Shown here: positions 49,030-60,640 of the stretch, piece by piece
Numbering within the stretch: position 1 is the stretch's first letter
Layout: each line of letters opens with the position of its first letter
Source of the DNA: Heliopora coerulea
Lineage: Eukaryota > Cnidaria > Anthozoa > Scleralcyonacea > Helioporidae
Length of the DNA stretch: 64,000 nucleotides
Reading direction: 5' to 3'
Assembly: GCA_030142905.1 (NCBI GenBank)
Contig: JASJOG010000060.1
Coordinates: forward strand, 1,576,501 to 1,640,500
Position numbers and translations under genes: made by a program
The notes under the pieces: model-generated
The model's database searches: none
What the model saw: the letters and a program-made list of their open reading frames with translations, nothing else
What the model was told of the DNA's origin: nothing

Positions 49030-50275
49030 CGGTAGGCTAAGTACCACACAGAAGGGCCTTTGAATGGAAAGTGCACTAAAGAAGATGAAGACTGGCAAGA
49101 CCCCAGGATCATCTGAGGTGGAAATAGAACTAATAAATGCAATGGAAGATTGTGGGGAAGAATCATTGGTGAAGCGTTTGCAACAAGTGGTTAAAGATTG
49201 GCAAATACTGGAAGATTGGAGGAATTGCGGATGGGAGATTCAGCCAAATAGTACAAATAAGTAGTACTCAGTTCGGATTTTGGAAAGCAAGAGAAGGCTG
49301 TGGAGGGAAATGGGAAAATATACTATGGATTTGTCAACTTGAAGAAAGCATACGATAGAGTACCAGGGGAGGTGGTGTTTTGCTGTTTGAGACAGGGGAG
49401 TTCCCAAGAGATTGATTGATGTAATGAAGGATATGTATAGATGATCAAAAAACAAGAGTGAACACAATAAATGGTGACACAGAGGAGTTTGAAATTGAGG
49501 TTGGGTTACATCAAGGATCAGTGTTGACCCCGTTCTTGTTTGTGTTGGTGATGGACATGTTGAGTGAGATGATTGCAAGTGTTGACATTTGAGAGCTACT
49601 GTATGCTGATGACTTGGTGGTTATGGCACACTCAGAAGAAGACCTGCAACTTAGAATCTTAGAATGGCAAGATAGCTTGGAAACAAGAGGCCTATGAGTT
49701 CATGTGAGTAAGACTGTGTGGATGGTCAGTAGCAAGAGTGGTGAAGAGCAAGTCTCGATAAAGGATAGCCACGAAAGGCAGTTTGGCCAGGAAGACAGTT
49801 TGAAATACTTTGGATCAATGGTGGACATTAAGGGACAGAACTGGATGTGTGAAGCTAGATAAGAGCAGGATGGGCAAAGTGGAGAGAAGTAAGCTTTGTA
49901 ATTTATGATAAAAAGATGACATTAAAGTTAAAAGCCAAAATCTATATAGTGCATAAGCTTGGGCACTGAGAAAGAAGGAACAGTCAATTGGAGAGGAAAG
50001 AGTTGAGAATGCTTCGATGGTTGATGGGAGTGTCACTGAGGGAGATAAGGAGGATCGAGGAGATCAGAGCTCAGGTGGGGGTTGTGCCAATTGTGGAAAA
50101 GGGAAGAGAGGCATGCCTGAGATGGTATGGCCATGTGATCAAGATGGAGGGAAGAAGATCAAGAAAAAGACCTGAGACTGCTGGGACTGCAGGAACAAGA
50201 TGTGGAGGACAAAACTTCCTGGAGACAACATATAAGAGTGGCCGATCCCATCAGGGATTAATAAGGTGAAGAAGA
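49030..50275 (+). pseudogene. RTE-like LINE reverse transcriptase, 5'-truncated
   Basis: KMKTGKTPGSSEVEIELINA at 49,080, VGLHQGSVL-like residues near 49,500, LLYADDLVVMAHSEEDLQLR at about 49,590-49,650 in shifted frames, LKYFGSMVD near 49,805, and the C-terminal MLRWLMGVSLREIRRIEEIR and EACLRWYGHVIKMEGR (50,000-50,150). This is the RTE/BovB-type order. The body ends with GGTGAAGAAGAAGACA near 50,280. It inserted beside or into the flap-nuclease-like relic. Confidence 0.8.
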
Positions 50276-50279
50276 AGAC

Positions 50280-52030
50280 ATCTTTCCTTGGGTGCAAGTC
50301 AGAGTTGACAGTCTGAGCATCAGACACAAAACAATTTATTTCTTGTACTTGCATCTTCCAATTTTTGGCATTTGGTAAACTTCATGAACCTTTTGAAATA
50401 AAGGTTTTGTTACTGCTGGTGTCATTCTGCTACACAACATTTTCGTCTGAACAAGCATCTGAATCAAAATCATCAATACCTTCAATTTTTCGATTTTGTG
50501 TAGGCAACAATTGTCATGTGAATGTCTTTTGAAAAAAAGGTTTGTATATATGTGATGTTTTTATAAGATTACCAAACAAAAAATCTTTACCCAATTTTAT
50601 TTTATCAACACCACTTGCATATTATTAGTGATGGAAAATGATCCCCCACCTGCAAGCTATTTGTTTTACACTCCAAATATTTATTACATCCTTGGCAAAT
50701 GTTATCTCACTCCACATAAATCATCAAAAGAAGAATCTGGTAATTTTCTACAATATTGAAACATAGCCCTGGACACAAATATCCAGATATTTTTAAAGAT
50801 ATTTAGGAAATATGACGATATTTATGATTGTTTTTAGGGTTTATGAGTTCACACATGCAGTCTCTTTGAAACTTGAGGTGGAAGCTACTTTAAACCTAAT
50901 TTAATATCAGCAGTAATATGATCCAGTGGTTTTCTCCATAAATAATATATCCAATGGGTCTAATTTTAGCCAGTCCTGAACAAAATGGGCAGATGATGGA
51001 CGCTTAAAATTCATGTTTTTGTTTCAATAGAGTTATCCCATTACCCAACAGAACATGATGTACTGTTCACTTACACTTGAAGAAAGCCATCTCTCAACAT
51101 TTCACCAATGGGCAAGGCCCAAAAACTGGGGTCCCTGGATTTCGAGATAATTGGATTAAAAGATTAACCTCTGATGGGTCCAAAATCAAAATACTTGAAT
51201 CCAATTGGTTAATCACCAACTTTCAACAGGTAAATAAATTCTAATACAATTGAAGTCATATAAAGGTCTGGTCATGAGAAAGGTAACAGCTGGTAGATAA
51301 TATACAATCCCACAGTAATCTTTTTCTATTGGACCAGAAGACAGTGGCTGTACATGAGTGTGTACATCTGAAAAATCCAATGGTGATATCACAACCCAAT
51401 GGTGATATCACAACCCAGTATTGCTTTATTCCTTTCATGAGTATGAGGTCTTTGGAATTTGGCCCTGTATTTGTATGGACAGAAATTTACTTAATGATAA
51501 TATTTAAGTAACGTATTTAATACCTTACCATATTTAACATTATTTTATGGCACCAAAGGACCTGCACTCAAAGAGTGAAGATAGTGGGGATGGCACTAAA
51601 ATGTCTAGGCCAACTAATTTTGTGGCTTGTCATTTTCTCTCCTGTCTGCCAAAGGTAAGTCGGAACTAGCCAGAGCATTTTGTGGGTATATAATGTATTA
51701 TTGGTTGAAATCAGCCAAGCTGTTAATTATCCATTCCCATATAAATACTTCATTGAACTAATCAACCCATATTTTTGTAACAATCGTTTTTTTTATTAGT
51801 ATACTGATATTTGTCAGGGGATGGTACAAGATGATTTAAATTAGTGGAAAGTTATCAAACTGTAGAACAGGGTACAAATTACACAAACCATTAATTTTTT
51901 CTGTATCTGGTAAAATGTGTCACAAATCATATCAATGCAAACAAGAGCATATGGGCTCATTAATCTGTTTCACTGAATTGATTGAATATTCCGATGCAAC
52001 CGAGGCTTTTATATCTTATTATTCTTTTTG
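50280..52030. other. No recognised gene
   Basis: A minus frame at 50,354-50,290 (KMQVQEINCFVSDAQTVNSD) could be an upstream part of the relic at 46.6-49.0 kb. The rest, including a short repeated GGTGATATCACAACCCA at 51,381-51,417, is unassigned. Confidence 0.3.
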
Positions 52031-52040
52031 AAGTAAGATT

Positions 52041-52520
52041 GTGCTTTTCCATGGTAATGTAACATCACTTGAGAAAGGGAACTTTACTGTTATAAATATG
52101 TTGCATATCAAAAGCAAACATGTTCTTCCTCTTTATCAACATCTTTCTAAATTGAAAGATAGAAACAAAGAAGACACAGTATTTGTTGTTGTTCCTGAAG
52201 ATTATGCAGGAAGTGAAGCTTCTTGTTTGGTGATTGCCAGTGATCCTCAAAATAAAACTTTAAAGATCGGGTATCAAAAAGGACTGAGAATGCTTCAAGA
52301 AAAGGATTTGGTCATTGAAGATCACCCCATGCCCTTGTCTTCCACTGCTGCTGCTGCTGACTTCTCTTCATACCAATGGGAAGGGTTTCAATTTGAACAT
52401 TTTCTTATCAAGAAAGATTACCCCATCAACAAGATCATTATGGGGATGAGACAATTTATGGATGCACTTCAAGGTGAGGAGAAAAAAAAAAAGAAGCATG
52501 AAGTGTCAAGTTATCATTGA
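52041..52520 (+). CDS. Unknown protein at the head of the old Polinton relic
   Basis: 159 codons open: DRNKEDTVFVVVPEDYAGSE, KTLKIGYQKGLRMLQEKDLV, SSYQWEGFQFEHFLIKKDYP, then a Lys-rich tail. It looks coding (varied composition, alternating hydrophobics) but I do not recognise it. The neighbouring 52,490-52,950 has further broken frames (EVTKDFVLQHSAFFTALFNQ, INASVNIDLVFSSAKNVLMI) that may belong to the same or the next gene. Confidence 0.45.
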   Translation: MLFHGNVTSLEKGNFTVINMLHIKSKHVLPLYQHLSKLKDRNKEDTVFVVVPEDYAGSEASCLVIASDPQNKTLKIGYQKGLRMLQEKDLVIEDHPMPLSSTAAAADFSSYQWEGFQFEHFLIKKDYPINKIIMGMRQFMDALQGEEKKKKKHEVSSYH

Positions 52521-52949
52521 AGATTCAGAAGATGAAGAAAAGGGAAAGTTTGAGGTAACAAAGGATTTTGTACTTCAGCATTCTGCTTTTTTCACTGCAC
52601 TGTTTAATCAGATCCTGCAGAGTTGAAATGTTCATGATGTGGATATGTCTGTGCCTGTGTCTGAAAGATTGTCTTTATGAAAACAAGGAGTTTTTCAAAG
52701 AAATTAATGCAAGTGTTAACATTGATTTAGTGTTTTCATCAGCAAAAAATGTTTTGATGATTGGAAAAGTGTTAAGGATGATCGATAATCATCTTTCTGG
52801 TGAAAAAGGAGAAGATGAAAATACAACACCGACACCACCACCATTACTAAACACTATTTTGGATGATGCTGATTGTAATGATCATTATATACCACCTACA
52901 CCACTACCAATGTTTATCGATGAAGAGTTTCAGTCATTACCCTATTAAC

Positions 52950-53560
52950 TCTTATTTTTTGGGGAAAAATAAAAGAAAAGCTGCTAGATTATTAAAACGA
53001 GAAACAGATGAATTTTTATTACAGCATTATAAATTACATGATAGAACAGTGAAAAGGTATCTGTGATTAAGAACACATGTTACTAGAATAAATGAACAAT
53101 GGCAAATTGATGTAGCTTATATGACTGATGTGAATGGATATAATGATCAACTTCAATATTGGCTTCTTGTTGTCGATGTTTTTTTCTCATTTTCCATGGG
53201 CAAAACGTATGAGAAACATTAAAAGTTCTAACATGTCCAGAATATTTGAAGATATTCTTCTTTCAGAAGGTGCGACAAGTGTAAAGAGTTTCAAGGTATT
53301 GACACGTACAATTGTGAAATAAAAGCCTTGTTAGTCAAGAGATTGATGAAAGAATTAAAATAACATAGACATCATATGTTAACAGTAATGGACCAGTTTC
53401 ATTATGTATCATTTATTGACCTGATTGTTGATTGGTATAACAAACCACCCCATACAGCTCTTGGAGGATTGACCCCTTTCAATGTGTATTGAAAAAAGAA
53501 AAAATCAAATTATACTTTTTATGCACCTTATTTTGATATTTTAAAATCAACAAAAGAAAT
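52950..53560 (+). pseudogene. Integrase of the old Polinton relic
   Basis: KNKRKAARLLKRETDEFLLQ, VTRINEQWQIDVAYMTDVNG (first catalytic Asp in QIDVAY), YWLLVVDVF, then after frame changes WAKRMRNIKSSNMSRIFEDI, and near 53,430-53,490 DLIVDWYNKPPHTALGGLTP, FNVY. This is a retroviral-type integrase core with the typical H-T/S-L-G-x-x-P-x-x end. The segment that should hold the second Asp and the Glu is degraded. Confidence 0.7.
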
Positions 53561-53929
53561 TTTCAAAAAGGGTATAGTGGTATGCATTGTTTGCACAAAT
53601 AATTCAGTTTTTGAAAAATCTAATTTGTCATTGGACTGATGAACTTTTCATCAATAAAGTTTGTGACGAGTCCTATTACATACTGCCTAGTAGACAGAAA
53701 TCACAGAAACATGAAGGGTACTTTTTATAAGGAAGAACTGAAAAAGATACAAATGTTCAAATTGTAAACAGTCAAATAAATCTACTCTATGACAATGAAA
53801 CAAACGATTTAAAAATGGGTTATAGTGAGACAATCAATGCATGAAATTTGAACAAATTTATTCAAGTTAATCAATTCCAAATGTTAACAATCTAGATCAG
53901 TGTTAGTTTCATTTGAAAAATAATTTTGC

Positions 53930-54640
53930 TGATTTCAAATTAGATGCAACAGGATTTGGGTTGAATCTTTATTCCATATGGTGTGTTCGAGATTGATGAG
54001 TTATGTCATCTTATCAACAGCATTATGGACCAATTCAACATTCATTTTGAGAAGAAAGCAAACCAGTTGGTTTATATGAATTTTTCACATTATTTCAAGT
54101 ATTGGTGCAGGCAAAACAAAGATGGTGGTGTGTTAAAGGGATTTCGATTAGTGAACAAATCTTGGGAGAATGGAAAAAAAATGCTTTCATACAAATTAGC
54201 TTTTATGTTTTGTTTTTTTTTTAAGAAATTGATGGAAAGAAAACACCACATTTGGATGATTTTACTGTTGCTGATAAAACAGACAGGTTGAACTTTGTTT
54301 GTCCATTTTGATGAAATTTAACCTGTTACACTGTTTTGTTTTGTTTTTAAAAAAAGAGTACTTTTAGTGGTTTCATCATCATGGAAAAAACAAGGAATGT
54401 CTGAAATAGCAACTTATTCTCCACCAGGACTATCATAGTCAAAGTGAAAGACATTAATGATAACTTAATTCCGTTTGATTCAGGAAAAATTATAATTGAT
54501 GTACATATCAAAAATACAAATGCAAAGCTATTTTGAGAGCTTGCCAGATTTTTAGAGGGTCACATGACAAAAAGTGAAAAAAGAATGTTCAAAATCAAAC
54601 TTCGAGAAGAATTTGATAATTTATTTTTAATTGAAAAATG
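53930..54640 (+). pseudogene. Possible minor capsid protein of the old Polinton relic
   Basis: YGVFEIDELCHLINSIMDQF resembles the (G-x-Y/F-E-I-x-D/E-L-N/C) segment of Polinton minor capsid proteins. It is followed by KTPHLDDFTVADKTDRLNFV and IIVKVKDINDNLIPFDSGKI. Weak assignment; broken by stops. Confidence 0.35.
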
Positions 54641-55039
54641 AAAACATCAGCTTTTTCTCTTGGAGATGTTATAAATATCACACCCAATAAAACAGCAACA
54701 CAATGCATTATTCTCAAAAAAAAAATTATGTTCAATCAATGAGAGTCAACTGGTCAAGAGTATAAACAAGTCAGGAAAATTCATTCTACCCTCATTTTAT
54801 ATTGGTCAACATGGAAACTGCAAAACAAACAATCAAATTTTTTGTGGATTATAACTTATCCCAAATTAAAAAACCAAGAGCAATTTACATTTATTTTTAG
54901 TTTAGATTATAAAAAATTATTGAAAGGAGAGGGCCTTGGTCGCTTTGTTGGCAGAAGTCACTGTATTAAGTTATTACTTGAGCATTAAAACTGAACATGA
55001 GACAAGTATATCAACAACAAGGAATTCCACCTAATGGTA

Positions 55040-56110
55040 TCCTTCCAAATCAGGAACAAGTAATTGTTCAACCTGTTGCTGGGTCATCATCATCATCAAG
55101 AAAAAGGAGAAAATCACAATCTTTTAAGCAAAAAAAAAAAAATGGCTTTGAACATGGCAGATGTTAAATATGGTCCTAATAATGAAGCATCTAAACAATT
55201 AACCAAAATATCAAGCATACTTAAATGGTTCAATGAGAGTAACCAAGAAGAAATTGATGGTCATGATAAACTGTTTCAAATGCCCTTGGCAATATTTAAT
55301 AGATTTCCATTTAATGATATATTTTGAGAAAAAAATTATCAAAACATTGCCCCCACTAATACCAATTCTCCAGCAGATCAATATACTTTTATGGGAAATA
55401 AAACAACAGGTGGCATGATTGATTTAGATGAATGTTTCTTGTCAGCTAACGTAAAAATAAAAAATTGTAATGTTGATCTTACTGCAAATACACAATTTAA
55501 CACGCTTCCAACAAATGACAGTTTGGGTAAATGGTGTCTCTCTTGATGTATCTGACCTTCACAATCCTGAAACAAGTTATATAAAATTGCAAACATGCGA
55601 TTCTTATGATGAAGACAGACATAGGAGCAAACAATATTGGTTATTTTGATACACTTGAAGGAAATGCCGATGGTCATGTTAATATGAACGATAACAAAGG
55701 GTTGGTTTATAAAAGAACATTGTTTGCCCAAAGTGCCAGTGTGCAAGTTATTGACAAACCTTTTCTTACATTCTAATCTCATGGAAATCAATTTATCCCC
55801 ACCATGAATAAACTAAAAATAGATTTCATATGGGCACCAAATCGAAAAATTTTTATGGCTAGTAAATATAACATTACCGGTGGTGGTGGTGCTGAGTCTT
55901 CTTTTAAGTCCAAAGCTTGAAGCATTAAAAGTTCATTTTGAAGAATTTGAATGGTGGGTTCAGTTCAAAACACCAAAAGAACAAATAAAAAAGTCTTTAA
56001 TGGAAGATGATCTGGAGATATCACAATTTTATGACTGAATTTCAAACAGTAACAAAGGAGCATAATCGTCAAATGACATGTTGATGGTTCTGTCCTGTAT
56101 CAGTTATGTT
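55040..56110 (+). pseudogene. Major-capsid-like protein of the old Polinton relic
   Basis: Across several frames: NRFPFNDIF, YTFMGNKTTGGMIDLDECFL and SANVKIKNCNVDLTANTQFN (55,378-55,500), VNGVSLDVSDLHNPETSYIK, NADGHVNMNDNKGLVYKRTL, FIPTMNKLKIDFIWAPNRKI and FMASKYNI (55,785-55,880). The pattern matches the remembered capsid protein of the F54H12.2-like Polinton group (D-L-x-x-T-x-L-x-V, later a shoulder ending in I-x-L-x-x-D/N-F-x-L). At least four breaks. Confidence 0.55.
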
Positions 56111-56295
56111 TCTTTTGCATTCATTGAGATCACTAAAATGGAAAGGCAAAAGAAAATGCTCTTCAAATGCAATTATAAAAAATAAATTTTAAAGTTTCCA
56201 TTGATGGAAAGCAAATCAGGCAAACTATTAAATAATCTAAAGAAGCTTATTGTCAACAAACTGATAACTTGTAGACCCACATGTTGCACCATATG

Positions 56296-58929
56296 GGTCA
56301 TTCCAGCAAAACTCAACAAGGGTCCATTCTGAAGGTTCTCAGATTCTTATAAAATTTTCACCGTTTGTTGGTATCCATGAGAGGAGTGATTCCTGAACAT
56401 TTAGGCTCCATAGCTCTTACTAGTCAGATTATATGGTCATTTAAAGATTTAGGCAATTTCCGAAATTTCGAAAATATCGAATTCCTTTGATTTTTAGAGA
56501 CCCATCATTCCAAGTAGCTTTTATCCCATGCCTTGGGAAGTATGTTTCTTTAATTCCTACCATCTCAAGTCCCTCAGCCAATGTAGAAGAAATTGTGAAA
56601 ACCTACATCTTGGGGCCTATTTTTTAAAAAATTAAAAGTCGAAGTGGTTATTACAGAATAACAACAATTGGTGACCATCCCATCTTCTCTAATCTCACAG
56701 TATAGCTTGGAATCTTAACAGAACACTTGAATTCAGTTACCAAAAAGCCTGTTTTCCAATGCAACAGGGGTCAAAAATGGAACAAAGTCAAGAAGTGTGA
56801 GAATTTGTTTGTTTGTTATTTTTTTTTTTCAATATTTGAACCTCAATAACTGCTTATTACTAAGTTGAAACTATATATACTCTGAAAGTACGCCTAGTGG
56901 TGAGTCTAGAAATGTAGAAATAAAGCATCTAAAGATCTATTTTCATCCCCTGAAAATGGCTCAAAATGCAAATTTCCGTTTTTGGGGGTAGTTAAGAGCT
57001 GTGGAAATCAATGTACGACAATTAGGAAAAGTTTCAAACCTGAAAATCCCTGGACATTGACCTCTTGACTATACAACAACAACACAAATTTGATTGGCAA
57101 ATAGGACCTCATACTTCTACAATACCTTTATAGATTCAGGGGGTTGAAAAGTAGAAAAAATCCGACTAGCTGCATTTTGATAGTTTAAGGGGTTTATCAA
57201 GAAAGTTTTCTTAGAATGAATTTTCTCTCCAAAGCTTAAGAAAAATTAATAAAACTACGAATAAGTAAAAAAAAAACAAAAGCTATTTGCAAGCCTAATA
57301 TCTCATCAAATTTTGTATATGCTTAATAACATCACATGAAAAGTGATAGAAACGACCACTAGTGCTTGCAGAGGAAGGAGGATCGAATTTAGTCATGATA
57401 TCCTCTGTTGGAATCCAACAGATATCATAATTTCTTGTCCATAAAAACTGGCTTGTGGGGCCTTTGGGATGAAGGAACTTTACATTAACATCAGAGTGTT
57501 CAACTGAAACATCATCATACCAACATGCATAGTATGACCCTGGTAAGATATCTTCAATTGAAGTAGAATTTGCATCATTTTGCAGAATGATTTCCAGATA
57601 CAAGGCTCATGGTTATGTCATTACCACATGGGATAAATTTATGATTTCTACGTGTGCCTTTGAATGTGACAGAGTTTGAAAACCTAGGGCTCTAGAAACT
57701 GCGACATCTGGTTGACTGTGATTCAGCCTCCACAAAGAAAGTGGTTATTCCAACATGTGACTGTAATGGATTTTATTCGTGTTTGGAACTACAGACAATG
57801 CAATTACTTCTGAACTAACTTTTTCTTAATCAGAACTGCAATGCAATGGTATTCTTCTAAACAAAAATTCAGCTGAATGAAGTCGAGAAAGTGAAAAAGT
57901 TAAAAAAAAACTCCCAAAGGAGCTTTACACTCTAAGGATTCACAAAATTTGATGAGATATTAGGCTTGCAAATAGATTTTGTTTCATGTTATTTTTTACT
58001 TATTCCTACTTTTAATTTTTCTTGAGCTTTGGAGGGAAAATACATTTTAAGAAAACTTTCTTGATTGACCCCTTCAACTATCAATATGTAGCTAATAGGA
58101 TATTTTTCTACTTTTCAACCCCCTGAATCTATAAAGGTATTGTAAAAGCATGTGGTCCCATTTGCCAATCACAATGGTGTTGTTGTATAGTCAAGAGGTC
58201 AATGTCCAAGGATTTTCATGTTGATTGTCACACATTGATTTCCATGGCTCTGAACTACCCCCAAAAACAGAAATTTGCATTTTGAGCTATTTTCAGAGGA
58301 TGCAAATAGATTTTTATATTAGTTTAAATACTTTATTTCTACATTTGTAGACTCACCACTAGGTGTACTTTCAGAATATATACATAGCTCTATATAGTTT
58401 CAACTTATTAATAAGGAGTAATTGAGGTTCAAATATTGAAAAAAAAAACAAAAAACGAATTTTCACACTTTTCAACATTGTCTTGTTTTTGATCCCCTGT
58501 TGCACTGGAAAACAGGCTTTTGGGTAACTGAATTCAAGCCTTAGCATGAGATTAGAGAAGATGAGATGGTCATCAATTGTTGTTATTCAGTAATAGTCAC
58601 CTCAACTTTTAATTTTCAAAAAATAGCCCCCAAGACATGTATTTTTGCAATTTCCTCTAATTTTCAATTGGCATTTTTTCTTTAGTGTCTGAGGGACTTG
58701 AGAAACATACTTCCCAAAGCATGGTATAAAAGCTACTTGGAATGATGGGTCTCTAAAAATTAAAGAAATTAAAAATTTTGGAAATGGCCAAATAATCTGA
58801 CTGGTAAGAGCTATGGAGCCGAAATTTTCAGGAATCACTCCTCTCATGGATAGCAACAAATGATGAAAATTTTAAGAAAATCTGAGAACCTTCAGGATGG
58901 ACACTTGTTAAATTTCGCTGGAATGATCC
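56296..58929. mobile_element. Foldback transposon with about 1-kb inverted arms
   Basis: The left end reads GGGTCATTCCAGCAAAACT and the right end is its near complement (AATTTCGCTGGAATGATCC). The arms (about 56,296-57,300 and 57,940-58,929) can be matched along their whole length with small gaps, around an internal 640 bp. No target duplication was settled. Superfamily not assigned. Confidence 0.85.
57295..57603 (-). CDS. Transposon-associated domain inside the foldback element
   Basis: 102 codons: GSYYACWYDDVSVEHSDVNV, KFLHPKGPTSQFLW, CWIPTEDIMTKFDPPSSAST, SGRFYHFSCD. This resembles a C-terminal SH3/Tudor-like domain common in invertebrate transposon proteins (Y-D-D..., H-P-x-G-P, C-W-V/I-P), with the W-I-G-x-V strand after YDD missing. 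Probably a remnant of the autonomous element's gene. Its C-terminus enters the left arm. Confidence 0.5.
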   Translation of the reverse strand: MYLEIILQNDANSTSIEDILPGSYYACWYDDVSVEHSDVNVKFLHPKGPTSQFLWTRNYDICWIPTEDIMTKFDPPSSASTSGRFYHFSCDVIKHIQNLMRY

Positions 58930-59233
58930 TTTTGTTTCTGTAACCTCTGTTGTTGCTTTGTCTGTGCTTTTCTTTAAAAAGTGTGAAACCCACTTGGACA
59001 AATATAGCGGCACATGCCCAAGAATACATGAGCTGTGATCGCTTTTTACTGCAACTGCCTCTGAATTCTTTATATTATTGGGTTCTCAACAACAACTAAG
59101 TATTCCTCTGATCACAGGTGTCCAAACATCTTTATAAACATCATAACCCCTGATATACAAGTTAAGCACAAGTAAGTCATTATTTTCTTCTGACAGTTGG
59201 CAAGCCATACTTTGATGTCTGAATGATGTTTAG
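58930..59233. other. No gene seen
   Basis: Short stretch between the foldback element and the Tigger relic; no motif recognised. Confidence 0.3.
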
Positions 59234-60640
59234 ATGTTTCCCATGCTCTCAAACCTATTTTTATCATCTTCAGTTTGCTTTGATTCTAAACATATTATGC
59301 AAGAAACAAGTTTATCCAGCAAAATAGCTTCAAGTCAAAAACTAAAGTTTTTAGCAGTCAAAGAGAAAGTCCAGCTGATGAGATACAGGGATGAAAACAA
59401 TGGTGCTGGTGTTCAGCACTGGGAAAACGCAAGAAAAGAAAGAAAGGAGAAATAAAAGGCCTGCTGAATTCAAACAGATAAACAAGGCTGTCCTTGACTG
59501 GTTTTGTATGGCTCAAGGTCCAATGATCCAAGAAGAAGCTAGGGAAATTGCCAACCAATTACAAATGGATGGTTAGAGAAGTGGAAAAACTATTATAACA
59601 TTGCCAATTTTACCATAGCTGGAGAAGAAGGCAACATCAATGAAGAAACCGATAAGGGGATATGAATTGAAAGAAAGATAAATAGAGTTTGTATCAAACT
59701 GCTTTCTTTTGGAAAGCTTTATCTGATAAATCATTATCCCACAAAGGAGGGAAATGCAAGGGTGGAAAGAAATGTAAACAGAAGCTGACAGCATTATTCA
59801 TTGTTAATGCTGCTGGTGAAAAGGAGGAGCCTGTCATAATTGGAAAAAGTGCTTTGCCGAGATGTTTCAAAAGTTTCAGAGATAAAACCTGCCCTTGACA
59901 GGCCTACTATTTTAACAATAAAAAAGCTTGGATAGATTCAGAGCTTAGGCGAGTTGTTGCTGAAAAGCAAAATATTCTTTTCATGGACAATGCCCTGTGC
60001 CACCCTACAGACCTTGTTGGAATGTTTTCTAGCATTAAAGTGTCCTTTCTGCCAAAGAATACGATCTCCTGTGATAATAAAAAAATTTAAGGTCTGCTAT
60101 TGCTGCTTTTTGTTATGACATGTACTTGCTTGCATTAATGAGTCTACAACTGTAACAGATGTAATGAAGTCCATTATTGCTCGCTATGAAGTGACCTGTA
60201 CAAGTGTGGAGTTGTGCTAAGCAAGAGATGATCTAGAACTGTTTTGGTGTGTGATTTATCAATACAAAACACTACAGCAGCACAACAATGATGATGATGA
60301 CCCCTTTAATAAGCTGAATGAATGACCTAGTTCATGAAGTTGAAGCAACTTGTACAGCAGAAGAATATCTTAGAGCATGTGATGATGTTCCAACCATGCA
60401 GTTGCCTGTAGACATCACAAACCCCACATGGAGGGAAGATATTCCAAAGAACATTTTTAGCATCAGTAACAAGAAAAGATGAAGTGGTCGATGATTTTGA
60501 CCCAACACCTGTGGAATCTCAAGTCTCAACCTTTGAGCAAGCACTCCATGTGGTTGATGATTTGCATTATTTTGCAACAGCTGTGGGTGAAGAGGAGCTG
60601 TTCAGTGCAATGTCAGATGTGTGAATCAAACTTGAAAAAT
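59234..60640 (+). pseudogene. Tigger/pogo-type transposase relic
   Basis: LKFLAVKEKVQLMRYRDENN, GAGV (59,331-59,405), a CENP-B-like part (AVLDWFCMAQGPMIQEEARE, NQLQMDG), NGWLEKWKNYYN near 59,570, then the DDE domain: FWKALSDKSLSHKG near 59,705, KQKLTALFIVNAAGEKEEPV, KPRCFK-like residues and DKTCP, KAWIDSEL, ILFMDNALCHP near 59,980 (Asp-Asn) and FLPKNT near 60,050. Tail QNTTAAQQ and EVEATCTAEEY, ACDDVPTM. The first catalytic MDE segment is lost. Many breaks. Confidence 0.8.

Larger units (their letters stand above)
52041..56220 (+). mobile_element. Second, old Polinton relic
   Basis: Rightward remnants in the order unknown protein, integrase, possible minor capsid protein and major-capsid-like protein, all broken by stops. 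No terminal repeats were found. The right end is cut at the foldback element at 56,296. The integrase lacks close resemblance to the 17.3-kb element, so it belongs to a separate Polinton lineage. Confidence 0.65.
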
